NCBI GenBank assembly: GCA_017465155.1
Contig: JAFTWV010000101.1
Span: 36,310-100,309, forward strand
DNA: 64,000 nt
Direction: 5' to 3'
DNA from: Clostridia bacterium
Lineage (GTDB): Bacteria; Bacillota; Clostridia; Christensenellales; Aristaeellaceae
Below the pieces are notes generated by a model. It was not told where the DNA came from and made no database searches. It was given only the letters and a program-made list of their open reading frames with translations. Shown here piece after piece: positions 8,013 through 16,186 of this stretch. Position numbers and translations under genes: made by a program. Position 1 is the stretch's first letter. Each line of letters opens with the position of its first letter.

Positions 8013-9599
8013 ATGAGGAAGCTGGCCCGAACCATTTTGTCGCTTCTGCTGGTGTTGTCGCTGCTCGCAGGCGTGACGGCCTGCGCGGAACAGCCTAAGA
8101 CGGTCAATGTTGCCGTGACGGGCACACTCTCCAGCCTGAATCCGCTGCTCATCGATGCGACAGAGGTCATGAAGTACGCGATTTCGCTGGAATTTCTGCC
8201 GCTGGTGGAGCTTTCCAGGGAGCTGGAGTTCGTGCCGCAGCTGGCCGAGTCCATCACCACGCAGGACAACATCACCTTCACCATTCGTCTGCGCGATGAA
8301 GCGATCTGGTCCGATGGGACTCCTGTGACGTCAAGGGACGTGCTCTTTACCCTCCTGCTCATGACGAGCCCGGAGGCAGGCAAGGCCATCCTCAGCCAGT
8401 ACCTGATCCTCGGCACGGATGACGCAGGCATGCTTCCCTCCGGTGCAACGGAGATTGAGGGCGTGAAGATTGTCGACGACAAGACGCTGACCGTTGCAAC
8501 CAAGTGGCCGACGGCGCTGTATACCTTCGAGAATAACTTCGGCCGCTACATGTTTATCCTGCCGGAGCATGTGCTGGGCGACATTCCGCGCGACCAGCTG
8601 CTGACCCATGAGTGGTTCCAGCGTCCGGACGTGATCTCAGGCCCCTTCTTCATTCAGGAGGCCGACCTGAGCCATTATGTCCGCTACCGCAGGAATGAGA
8701 GTTACTTTCTCGGTGCGCCGAAGATTGATTACCTGAACCTGAACATCACTACCTCCGCGCAGCTGCTGGCCGGCCTGACCTCGGGTGAAATCGATCTGGT
8801 GCAGCAGACCATGGCCTCTGTGCTGCTGGAGGATTATGAGGCGATTCGCGGCCTGAAGCATGTGACCGCCGTGCAGGGCTCGCCCGTTACGAACCAGTCT
8901 ATCTTCATCAACGTGAACAACGTGCCGGATGTGCGCATCCGCCAGGCGCTGCTGTACGGCATTCCGCGCGAGCTGATCCTGTCGGAGCTGCTGGGCGGCA
9001 GCGGTGAGGTAGTCGATGCGTTCCTGTGCTCCGCCTCTCCCTATTACAGCGAGGCGCTGGGGGTGACGGGATACGACCCCGGAAAGGCCGCGGAGCTGAT
9101 TGCCGAGGCGACCGCTACGGGCGCGAACACAAGCCTTGTCTGGTATGCAGACAGCGGTGATGCAACCTTTGTCAGCGCGGTGGAGCTGATCGCGGCACTG
9201 ATGGAGGAAATCGGCTTGTCCATCGAGATCCGCACGGTGGATCTGGACAGCCTCATGGGCGTGGCGGGCGAAGGCTCCTTTGACGTGATGAGCGTGCAGT
9301 ATACCTACGCGCCCACTGATCCCTACACGGACATGAGCTGGCTGCTTTCTGCAGACGGCTGGACCCGGTACGGCAATTCTGCGCTGGATGCAGATTTTGC
9401 CCTGACCCAGCAGAGCGCGGATATTGAGGCCGTGCGCAACGCATATCTGAACATTAACCGGCAGGTTGTTGCCGATTGTCCGATGATCTCTGCCTATGTT
9501 ATCTCTACCCTCGGCGCAGTCAGCAATCGCCTTGTGAACTGCACGCCGGATGTGTACGGTACCTTCGTGAACGTCCACGAGTGGGACATTGCGGAGTGA
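8013..9599 (+). CDS. Oligopeptide ABC transporter substrate-binding lipoprotein
   Basis: Family 5 extracellular solute-binding protein (DppA/OppA type) of 528 residues. The ATG at 8013 is preferred over the in-frame ATG at 7983 because AAGGAGG lies seven bases before it and the protein then starts with a clean lipoprotein signal (lipobox VTAC). Typical family segments include LRDEAIWSDGTPVTSRDVLFT and VRIRQALLYGIPRELI. It would capture oligopeptides, or possibly other small ligands such as nickel complexes or sugars, outside the membrane. It heads the SBP-D-F-B-C operon, and a hairpin follows it at 9626-9655. Confidence 0.9.
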   Translation: MRKLARTILSLLLVLSLLAGVTACAEQPKTVNVAVTGTLSSLNPLLIDATEVMKYAISLEFLPLVELSRELEFVPQLAESITTQDNITFTIRLRDEAIWSDGTPVTSRDVLFTLLLMTSPEAGKAILSQYLILGTDDAGMLPSGATEIEGVKIVDDKTLTVATKWPTALYTFENNFGRYMFILPEHVLGDIPRDQLLTHEWFQRPDVISGPFFIQEADLSHYVRYRRNESYFLGAPKIDYLNLNITTSAQLLAGLTSGEIDLVQQTMASVLLEDYEAIRGLKHVTAVQGSPVTNQSIFINVNNVPDVRIRQALLYGIPRELILSELLGGSGEVVDAFLCSASPYYSEALGVTGYDPGKAAELIAEATATGANTSLVWYADSGDATFVSAVELIAALMEEIGLSIEIRTVDLDSLMGVAGEGSFDVMSVQYTYAPTDPYTDMSWLLSADGWTRYGNSALDADFALTQQSADIEAVRNAYLNINRQVVADCPMISAYVISTLGAVSNRLVNCTPDVYGTFVNVHEWDIAE

Positions 9600-9625
9600 T
9601 ACGAATCCACAGCAATATCAGCAGC

Positions 9626-9655
9626 ACCCGACCAGTCCATTGCGGCTGGCCGGGT
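9626..9655 (+). other. Intercistronic hairpin after the SBP gene
   Basis: ACCCGACCAG / CTGGCCGGGT forms a 10-bp stem with one mismatch in the 88-bp gap between the SBP and ATPase genes. It lacks a long T tract, so it may stabilise the SBP mRNA or cause partial termination. Confidence 0.5.
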
Positions 9656-9687
9656 TTCCGAAATTGACGGGAAAGGAGGCGGTGTAT

Positions 9688-10647
9688 ATGCAGGAACCCC
9701 TGTTGCAGGTGGAAAAGCTGGATATTTCCTTTGGCCGGGGCAAGCGGCGCGTCCGGTGTGCAGACGGAGTGAGCCTGACGGTTTATCCCGGCGAGATTGT
9801 GTGTCTGGTGGGGGAGAGCGGCTGCGGAAAGAGCATCACTGCGCTGTCTGTCATGGGCCTCCTGCCCCGTCAGGGCCATACGGACGGGGGAAGCATCCGC
9901 TTTATGGGCCGCGAGCTGATCGGTATGCCGGAAAAGCAGCTGGATACCATCCGCGGCCGCGATATGACGATGATCTTTCAGGATATCATGTATTCCCTGA
10001 ACCCTGTGCTGACCATAGGTCTGCAGCTGACAGAGGGCATGCGGCGGCATCTGGGTATTTCCCGGGAAGAGGCGGACATGCGCGCTGTCTCTCTGCTGGA
10101 AAAGGTGGGAATACCGGAGCCGGAGCTGACGATGTGCAAATACCCGCATCAGCTTTCCGGCGGCCAGCGTCAGAGAGTGATGATCGCCATGTCGCTGGCA
10201 TGCGATCCGAAGCTGCTCATTGCTGATGAACCGACCACGGCGCTGGATATGACCGTTCAGCGGCAGATATTGCTGCTTCTCAAGCAGCTGCGGAACGAGG
10301 GGATGGGCGTACTGCTCATCACCCACGATATCGGCGTGGTGGCGGAGCTGGCAGACCGGGTGGTTGTGATGTATGCCGGACAGTGCGTGGAGGAAGCCGA
10401 TGTGCACACGCTGCTGACCCATCCGCGGCATCCCTATACGCAGGCGCTGCTGGCGGCGGTCCCGGGTATTGATGACCCGAAGGATCGCCGGCTGTACGCT
10501 ATTCCCGGTGCGGTGCCCGAGCGGTATGACGACATGCAGGGCTGCCGCTTTGCGCCGCGATGCCCATTTGCAGAGGATTGCGGAAAGCAGCCTGATTACA
10601 CGCCCGGTAAGCATCCTGTGCGCTGCGAAAGGAAGGTGAAGGCCTGA
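9688..10647 (+). CDS. Oligopeptide ABC transporter ATPase (DppD/OppD type)
   Basis: The 319-residue ATPase starts at the ATG after GAAAGGAGGCGG; the frame is open upstream from 9589 but without a ribosome site. It has Walker A GESGCGKS, signature LSGGQRQR, Walker [13 protein letters not shown] and the oligo_HPY C-terminal extension. The latter carries cysteines in CRFAPRCPFAEDC, typical for this family. It pairs with the next ATPase to power peptide uptake. Confidence 0.93.
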   Translation: MQEPLLQVEKLDISFGRGKRRVRCADGVSLTVYPGEIVCLVGESGCGKSITALSVMGLLPRQGHTDGGSIRFMGRELIGMPEKQLDTIRGRDMTMIFQDIMYSLNPVLTIGLQLTEGMRRHLGISREEADMRAVSLLEKVGIPEPELTMCKYPHQLSGGQRQRVMIAMSLACDPKLLIADEPTTALDMTVQRQILLLLKQLRNEGMGVLLITHDIGVVAELADRVVVMYAGQCVEEADVHTLLTHPRHPYTQALLAAVPGIDDPKDRRLYAIPGAVPERYDDMQGCRFAPRCPFAEDCGKQPDYTPGKHPVRCERKVKA

Positions 10648-11621
10648 TGACTATGCTGGAACTGCGCGGCCTTCGCAAGCGCTACCGGACGGGCGGTACT
10701 GCCGTTGCTCCTGTCTGGCTGGACGCGGTGGACGGTGTTGACCTGACCATTCCGGAGGGCGAGTTCTTCGGCGTGGTAGGGGAGAGCGGCTGCGGAAAAT
10801 CCACGCTGGCAAAGCTCATCATGGGGATTGAGCAGCCCACAGAGGGCGAGGTGTGGTTCAAGGGGCAGCGCATCGACAATCTGCCTGAACGGGACCGCCG
10901 TCCCCTGCGGACGCAGTATCAGATGGTGTTTCAGGACAGCGGATCATCCCTCAATCCCCGCAAGCGTGTGATGGATATCATCGCCGAGCCGATGCTGTAT
11001 CATCGCCTGACGACCCGGCGGGAGGCTCCTGCCAGGGTGGCGGAGCTGCTGGCGCTGGTGGGCCTGCCGGAAGATATGCAGGCGCGGTATCCCCATGAAC
11101 TGTCCGGCGGACAGAGGCAAAGGGTATGCCTGGCCAGAGCGCTGGGCCTGAAGCCGAAGCTGCTGATCCTTGACGAGCCCGTATCGGCGCTGGATGTGTC
11201 GGTGCAGGCGCAGATATTGAATCTGCTGCGTGAGCTGCAGCAGGAATTGCAGCTGACGTGCATGTTCATCGGCCATGGACTGGCGGCGGTACGCTACGTC
11301 AGCCACAGGATGGGCGTGATGTACATGGGGCGTATGGTGGAAATTGGCGATGCACAGACGCTCTTCACTGCGCCTGCGCATCCCTATACCCGCGCGCTGG
11401 TGGATGCGGCGCCTGTCACAGATGTGACGCAGCGCAGCCGTCCCCGCACGCAGCTGAGCGGCGAGATTGGCCGCAAACCGGAATATGGATGCCCGCTGAT
11501 GAGCCGCTGTCCCCATGCAGAAGGCGCCTGTGCCGGACTTTCAGGTGCGCTGCTGCCTGTGCCGGGACCGTTGGGACACTTGTCCGCATGCATGAAGGCG
11601 GGAGGTGCATCCCATGCTTAA
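10647..11621 (+). CDS. Oligopeptide ABC transporter ATPase (DppF/OppF type)
   Basis: The 324-residue second ATPase carries Walker [19 protein letters not shown], Walker B LLILDEPVSALDVS and the oligo_HPY tail with clustered cysteines. Its ATG overlaps the TGA of the preceding gene (TGATG), which indicates translational coupling. A second ATG two codons later is also possible. Confidence 0.93.
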   Translation: MTMLELRGLRKRYRTGGTAVAPVWLDAVDGVDLTIPEGEFFGVVGESGCGKSTLAKLIMGIEQPTEGEVWFKGQRIDNLPERDRRPLRTQYQMVFQDSGSSLNPRKRVMDIIAEPMLYHRLTTRREAPARVAELLALVGLPEDMQARYPHELSGGQRQRVCLARALGLKPKLLILDEPVSALDVSVQAQILNLLRELQQELQLTCMFIGHGLAAVRYVSHRMGVMYMGRMVEIGDAQTLFTAPAHPYTRALVDAAPVTDVTQRSRPRTQLSGEIGRKPEYGCPLMSRCPHAEGACAGLSGALLPVPGPLGHLSACMKAGGASHA

Positions 11622-12561
11622 GTACATCCTGAAGAAGGTGCTGCTGGCCCTGCCGGTGCTTATCGGCATCACGATGATTGACTTTGCGCTGATGTCCCTT
11701 GCGGGCAGCCCTATTGACATGATGACCGGTCCACGCATGTCGCAGGAGGCCATTGCGCTGCGTGCTGCTGAATGGGGCCTTGACCAGCCTGTTTGGAAGC
11801 AGTATCTCGGCTGGATGGGCGACGTGCTCCAGGGCAACCTCGGTTACAGCTACGAAAGCTACGAACCCGTGACGAAGATCATCGGCGAGAAGCTGGGTCC
11901 GACGCTGCTGCTGATGAGCGCTTCTCTGGTTGTGGGTCTGCTGATTGCGATTCCTGCCGGTGTATACAGCGCCATCCACCGCTACCGGAAGCGTGACTAT
12001 GCCGTTGTGACGGCGTCCTTCCTGTCTTCAAGCATTCCGAGCTTCTTTCTGGCGCTGATCCTGGTGTACATTTTTCATGTGAAGCTGGGCTGGCTGCCCT
12101 CCTCGGGTATGACCACGCCCAATACCGGCGGCGGGATGCTGGATGTGCTGCGGCACATGGTGATGCCGGTTCTGGTGCTGGCTGTGTCCATCTCGGGCAG
12201 CAATATACGGTATGTGCGCTCTGCTGTGCTGGAGATCCTCGAAATGGACTATGTGCGCACGGCCACGGCAAAAGGCCTCGGCAAGCGGCTGGTAGTAGGC
12301 CGTCACGCGTGGCGGAATGCGCTGCTGCCCATCGTGACGGTGATTGGCATGCAGGTGCCGATGCTGTTTGGCGGTGCGGTGATCGTGGAGCAGGTATTCT
12401 CCTGGCCCGGACTGGGGCTGGAAACCTTCAGTGCCATCACAAGCCGTGATTATCCGGTGGTGATGGGCGTATGCCTGCTGTCAGCGGTGGTGGTGCTTGC
12501 CGCCAATCTGCTGACGGATATTATCTACGCCCTTGTCGATCCGACCATCCGATACGACTGA
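11614..12561 (+). CDS. Oligopeptide ABC transporter permease (DppB type)
   Basis: The 315-residue BPD_transp_1 permease has about six membrane helices and the EAA-type loop LEMDYVRTATAKGLGKRLVV. Start ATG at 11614 has GGGAGG eight bases upstream and overlaps the upstream ATPase gene by 8 bp. Confidence 0.92.
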   Translation: MLKYILKKVLLALPVLIGITMIDFALMSLAGSPIDMMTGPRMSQEAIALRAAEWGLDQPVWKQYLGWMGDVLQGNLGYSYESYEPVTKIIGEKLGPTLLLMSASLVVGLLIAIPAGVYSAIHRYRKRDYAVVTASFLSSSIPSFFLALILVYIFHVKLGWLPSSGMTTPNTGGGMLDVLRHMVMPVLVLAVSISGSNIRYVRSAVLEILEMDYVRTATAKGLGKRLVVGRHAWRNALLPIVTVIGMQVPMLFGGAVIVEQVFSWPGLGLETFSAITSRDYPVVMGVCLLSAVVVLAANLLTDIIYALVDPTIRYD

Positions 12562-12585
12562 TTCCGACATTTCAGGAGTTATGAC

Positions 12586-13431
12586 ATGCGAAATATGGCG
12601 ACCATATGGAAACGCTTCTGCCGTCACCGGCTGGCAGAAGCGTGCCTTGTGATCCTGCTGGTGCTGGGGACGATGGCGATCCTTGCGCCGCTGATCGCGC
12701 CCTATTCTCCTACCGCGCCGGACATGAAGGCCATGAACAAGCCGCCCTCTGCTGCACATATCCTCGGTACGGACAAAATAGGCCGTGACATGTACAGCCG
12801 CGTGCTCTACGGCATGCGGGTGTCGCTGATGGTGGGCGCGCTGGCAACGGTGATTTCGACAGCCGTCGGCGTAGCGCTGGGCCTTGTGGCTGGGTATTTC
12901 GGCGGCTGGGCAGATCGGCTGATCATGAGCTTTACGGATATGGTGATGTCCTTTCCCTATATCCTGCTGGTGCTGGTAGCTGCGGCGATCTTTCAGCCCG
13001 GGCTGTGGACGATCATCCTCATTCTCGGTTTGGTGAACTGGCCAGGCGTGTGCCGGCTGGTGCGAGGAAATGTGCTGAGCCTGCGGGAGACAAACTTCAT
13101 CCGCAGCGATGTGACGGCAGGAATGCCGCGGCGGTTCATTCTGCTCAGCGAGATTCTGCCCAATACGCTGGCTCCGGTGCTGGTGTATGGTACGAGCGTA
13201 TTCGCGCTGTCGATTCTGGATGAAGCGGCGCTGTCGTTTCTGGGGCAGGGGGTGCAGCCGCCGATGGCCTCGCTGGGGAATCTGCTGGGGGCGGCTCAGT
13301 CCCTGTCGACGCTGACAGGCAAGCCGTGGCTATGGCTTCCTGCGGGCGTGGTGGTGATTGTGCTGGTAGTATGCATCAATCTGGTGGGCGACGCCCTCCG
13401 CGACGCAATGGACCCACGCAACAGCCAATAA
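12586..13431 (+). CDS. Oligopeptide ABC transporter permease (DppC type)
   Basis: The 281-residue permease has an N-terminal helix, the HILGTDKIGRDMYSRVLYG motif of DppC proteins and the EAA loop near TNFIRSDVTAGMPRR. It is the last gene of the operon; AGGAG precedes the start. No strong terminator follows; instead a mosaic repeat region begins at 13442. Confidence 0.92.
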   Translation: MRNMATIWKRFCRHRLAEACLVILLVLGTMAILAPLIAPYSPTAPDMKAMNKPPSAAHILGTDKIGRDMYSRVLYGMRVSLMVGALATVISTAVGVALGLVAGYFGGWADRLIMSFTDMVMSFPYILLVLVAAAIFQPGLWTIILILGLVNWPGVCRLVRGNVLSLRETNFIRSDVTAGMPRRFILLSEILPNTLAPVLVYGTSVFALSILDEAALSFLGQGVQPPMASLGNLLGAAQSLSTLTGKPWLWLPAGVVVIVLVVCINLVGDALRDAMDPRNSQ

Positions 13432-13441
13432 CCCAACACAG

Positions 13442-13770
13442 CGAAGAAAAGGGTGTCGAGAGGGCCAGTGGCCCTTCGCAGGGTGCAGGGCATTCCGTGG
13501 GGAACGAGTCCCCAGTGGGGACTTCGCCGAAGGCGAAAGCGACGAGGAATGTTCATGCGTCCCTGCCCGTCGGAGACCCAAGCCCCATACGCCTTCGATG
13601 AATGTCTCGCAGGAGATATTGATTGAACAGTTCACGCGCTCCACAAAAGCAAGCTCATCCCCTCCGCAGCAATGCAACATCCCCGGACAGCGAAAAAAAG
13701 GGTGTCGAGAGGGCCAGTGGCCCTTCGCAGGGTGCAGGGACAGAGTCCCTGCCCGTCGGAGACCTTCGTT
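13442..13770. repeat. Two direct copies of a short mosaic repeat, one with a nested insert
   Basis: The module beginning AAAAGGGTGTCGAGAGGGCC and ending TCCCTGCCCGTCGGAGACC occurs at about 13446-13590 and 13686-13768. In the second copy a simple GCAGGG-ACAGAG-TCCCTGC hairpin lies in the middle. In the first copy the centre is replaced by about 70 bp bounded by CATTCC and GGAATG, so it looks like a nested insertion. The stretch 13432-13795 contains no credible gene. The module is related to the arms of the larger elements at 15.9 and 52.8 kb. Confidence 0.7.
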
Positions 13771-13795
13771 TCCCTGACTTTCCGTGAAAAACAAA

Positions 13796-13842
13796 AACAA
13801 AGGAGCTGTCCTCCCCAGGCGGGAAGTGACAGCCCCTTTTGC
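13796..13842. terminator. Bidirectional terminator
   Basis: GGAGCTGTC / GACAGCCCC stem with TTTT to the right and a T-rich run on the minus strand. It ends the ttcA-nitroreductase unit from one side and any read-through of the transporter operon from the other. Confidence 0.75.
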
Positions 13843-13864
13843 GTTGCGGCACTGGCTGAGTCAA

Positions 13865-14401
13865 TTACAGCACTGTCAGCAGCTCTTCAGCACTTTTGCG
13901 CTTGGGTGCATTGGGCGCTTCTGCCGGATGCCCCAGCGGGATCAGCACGGACACGCTCTGTCCCTGCGGCACGCACAGAAGCTCTGCAACCTTTGCCTCA
14001 TCGAAGATGCCAAGCATAACCGTGCCCAGTCCCCGGGCGTGGGCGGCCAGACAGAAGGTCTGGGCGGCAATGCCGGCATCGAAGGATTGCCAGTGTGTGC
14101 CCTTGGCCGTGGTGAAGGAGCCGTCACGCTCATAACCGCTGCGGCCCTCCATGGTGGTCAGCACCATCAGGACAGGCGCGCCGGCGATGATGCCCCGGTT
14201 GTGTTCAAAGCCCAGCGTGCATTCATCAGCGATCCGGCTGATGAGTGCCTTGTCGGTCACGGCGATGTACCGGGTGGTCTGGGTGTTCTTCCAGCTGGGG
14301 GCATAGGCGGCGGTGCTCACCAGGGCGGTGATGGTTTCGGCCGGGATGCATTCGTCAGTAAAGCGACGGATGCTGCGGCGGGTGGTCAGCAGGTCAGACA
14401 T
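13865..14401 (-). CDS. Nitroreductase-family FMN protein
   Basis: The 178-residue protein is a short nitroreductase fold with the FMN-phosphate contact RRSIRRF near the N terminus and the family segments AAYAPSWKNTQ and GLGTVMLGIF. Members reduce nitro compounds, quinones or other electron acceptors using NAD(P)H; the physiological substrate is unknown. The first 8 bp overlap the end of ttcA, so it is co-translated with it. Confidence 0.85.
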   Translation of the reverse strand: MSDLLTTRRSIRRFTDECIPAETITALVSTAAYAPSWKNTQTTRYIAVTDKALISRIADECTLGFEHNRGIIAGAPVLMVLTTMEGRSGYERDGSFTTAKGTHWQSFDAGIAAQTFCLAAHARGLGTVMLGIFDEAKVAELLCVPQGQSVSVLIPLGHPAEAPNAPKRKSAEELLTVL

Positions 14402-15332
14402 GGCAGGAGCCTCCTTCGTTCGGCAGGGATGGGGAGGATTCCTCCGGCGGGGATGCTTTGCCGCCGGTCAGGCCTGCAAAGGTGTCCGGCCATTGGTCGT
14501 AATCCTCCAGATAGCTGTAAGATTTGCCGTGAATCTTCCAGCCGGGGAATGTGTCCAGCGTGACGGTATGGATGCTGTTGAAGATGCTCTTTTCCACGTC
14601 GGGATTGTTTTCCTTGAGCTGGCGCAGGAGCATTTTGATTTCCTGACGCTTGCTGTCACCTACGCCGTCAAGGCTGTGATCGCGGGCTTCCACGAACCGG
14701 CAGGCGCACTGGATGAAGGTCAGGCCATTTGCAGCGCACCAGTCCTTGATGCTGTCCTCGTGGATCATGTACATGGGACGGATGAGCTCCATGCGCTCGA
14801 AATGGAGACTGTGGAGCTTGGGCAGCATCGCCTGCAGCTGGGAACCGCAGAACATGCCCATCACGGTGGTTTCAATCACATCGTTGAAATGATGGCCGAG
14901 GGCAATTTTGTTGCAGCCCAGCTCCTGCGCACGGTCATAGAGAAAGCCGCGGCGCATGCGGGCGCACAGATAGCAGGGGTTGCGCTCGGCGTTGGTGGCA
15001 GCGTCAAAGATGTCGCTGTCAAAGATGCGGATGGGAATCTCCATCAGCGCTGCATTGTCGATGATCTTCTGCCGGTTGATGGGGTTGTAGCCCGGATCCA
15101 TGACGATAAATTCCAGCTCGAAGGGCACGGCTGTGTGCCGGTGCAGCACCTGAAAGAGCTTCGCCAGCAGCATAGAATCCTTTCCGCCGGAGATGCATAC
15201 ACCGATGCGGTCGCCCGGGTGGATCATGTCATAATGCTTGACGGCAGCAATGAAGGGCTTCCACAGCGTCTTGCGGAAATCTGTGAGGATGCTGCGTTCG
15301 ATACGCTCGCAGGGGGACAGTGTACGGGCCAT
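14394..15332 (-). CDS. ttcA: TtcA-type tRNA 2-thiocytidine synthetase
   Basis: The 312-residue PP-loop ATPase starts at the ATG preceded by GGGAGG; the open frame extends further upstream without support. It shows the PP-loop SGGKDS (48-53) and the CxxC pair Cys120/Cys123 in NPCYLCARMRRG, with further cysteines in QCACRF. TtcA uses a [4Fe-4S] cluster and ATP to thiolate cytidine 32 of certain tRNAs. A related TtcA/TtuA-superfamily role cannot be excluded. It is divergent from the Rrf2 regulator. Confidence 0.8.
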   Translation of the reverse strand: MARTLSPCERIERSILTDFRKTLWKPFIAAVKHYDMIHPGDRIGVCISGGKDSMLLAKLFQVLHRHTAVPFELEFIVMDPGYNPINRQKIIDNAALMEIPIRIFDSDIFDAATNAERNPCYLCARMRRGFLYDRAQELGCNKIALGHHFNDVIETTVMGMFCGSQLQAMLPKLHSLHFERMELIRPMYMIHEDSIKDWCAANGLTFIQCACRFVEARDHSLDGVGDSKRQEIKMLLRQLKENNPDVEKSIFNSIHTVTLDTFPGWKIHGKSYSYLEDYDQWPDTFAGLTGGKASPPEESSPSLPNEGGSCHV

Positions 15333-15356
15333 GAGGCACCTCCCGGAAAACAATGG

Positions 15357-15385
15357 TTGAAATCCTATTAACCTTGTGGTATAAT
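15357..15385 (+). promoter_or_regulatory. Promoter of the Rrf2 regulator
   Basis: TTGAAA, 17-bp spacer, TATAAT, within the 97-bp gap shared with divergent ttcA. An autoregulatory site is likely here but no operator could be defined. Confidence 0.75.
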
Positions 15386-15429
15386 GGCATAGAAACGATA
15401 GGGAAAGAATCATCAACAGGAGGCGGGCT

Positions 15430-15864
15430 ATGAAAATCTCCACCAAAGGCCGCTATGCGATGCGGATGCTGCTGGACATGGCGCAGCATCAGAGTCAGGG
15501 AGCGGTGGCGCTCAAGGACATCGCAGCACGGCAGAATATCTCGAAGAAGTATCTGGAGCAGATCGCGCTGGTGCTCAGTCAGGCGAGGATTCTGCACGGC
15601 TCCCGCGGACATCAGGGCGGTTACCGGCTCATCGGCGAGCCCGCGCAGTATACGATCTGCGATATTCTGGAGACGATGGAGGGGTCGCTCCATCCCGTGG
15701 CCTGCCTTGATCAGGCGCCCAATGCGTGCGACCGCTGCAATGGCTGCGAAACGCTTTACATCTGGGAAGGACTTGATCAGGTGATCCGCAGCTACCTGAA
15801 CAGCATGACGCTGCAGGATGTGCTGGACAAGATGGAAGCCAGTCGGAAAAAGACGGACGCGTGA
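15430..15864 (+). CDS. Rrf2-family transcriptional regulator with four cysteines
   Basis: The 144-residue protein has the Rrf2 winged helix (about 1-70: MKISTKGRYAMRMLLDMA, ISKKYLEQIA). It then carries Cys92, Cys100, Cys103 and Cys106 in the region where IscR-type members hold an Fe-S cluster. The spacing is close to, but not the same as, IscR. An Fe-S or redox-sensing role is inferred; a CymR-like role is less likely because CymR lacks these cysteines. It is divergent from ttcA, whose product is an Fe-S enzyme. AGGAGG precedes the start. Confidence 0.88.
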   Translation: MKISTKGRYAMRMLLDMAQHQSQGAVALKDIAARQNISKKYLEQIALVLSQARILHGSRGHQGGYRLIGEPAQYTICDILETMEGSLHPVACLDQAPNACDRCNGCETLYIWEGLDQVIRSYLNSMTLQDVLDKMEASRKKTDA

Positions 15865-15884
15865 AAAGTGACATGCAATCAGCC

Positions 15885-16180
15885 GGCGTATCTCCCCTGA
15901 AGGGAGAGACGCCGCAGCGTGTCGAAAAAGTGGCTGCGGCCACTTTTTCGAGAAAGGGAAGAGGTTCCGCTTCTGCGGAAGCGGGCATTTTTCACTGTCA
16001 GCCAAAGCTGATGGCCGTGAAAAATGTAAGGAATGGTTTCAGCTGAAGCCGAAACCGCCCCGCCCACGCGGCAAAGCCCCGCGATACGATTACAGTCAGA
16101 GGGCCTGCGGGCCCTCCGACACCTCCCGTGGAGCTTTTTTGACAGTCTGCGGCGTATCTCCCCCGAAGGGAGAGACGCCG
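15885..16180. repeat. Terminator-flanked mosaic element, copy 1
   Basis: A 225-bp element (15920-16144) begins TGTCGAAAAAGTGG and ends CTTTTTTGACA, so its ends are inverted repeats. It lies between two copies of the same hairpin, GGCGTATCTCCC...GGGAGAGACGCC (15885-15913 and 16151-16180). Inside are a left-arm hairpin (TCGAAAAAGTGG/CCACTTTTTCGA), a CATTTTTCAC/GTGAAAAATG hairpin, a GGTTTC/GAAACC hairpin, a conserved GGCAAAGCC...CGATACGAT core and a GAGGGCC/GGCCCTC hairpin. No coding frame in it is credible. The 320-bp gap between the Rrf2 and tcdA genes consists almost wholly of this structure. Confidence 0.85.
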
Positions 16181-16186
16181 TTTTTT
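16151..16186 (+). terminator. Terminator of the Rrf2 gene (distal hairpin copy)
   Basis: GGCGTATCTCCC / GGGAGAGACGCC stem followed by TTTTTT. The proximal copy at 15885-15913 has the same stem but no T tract. Confidence 0.8.
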
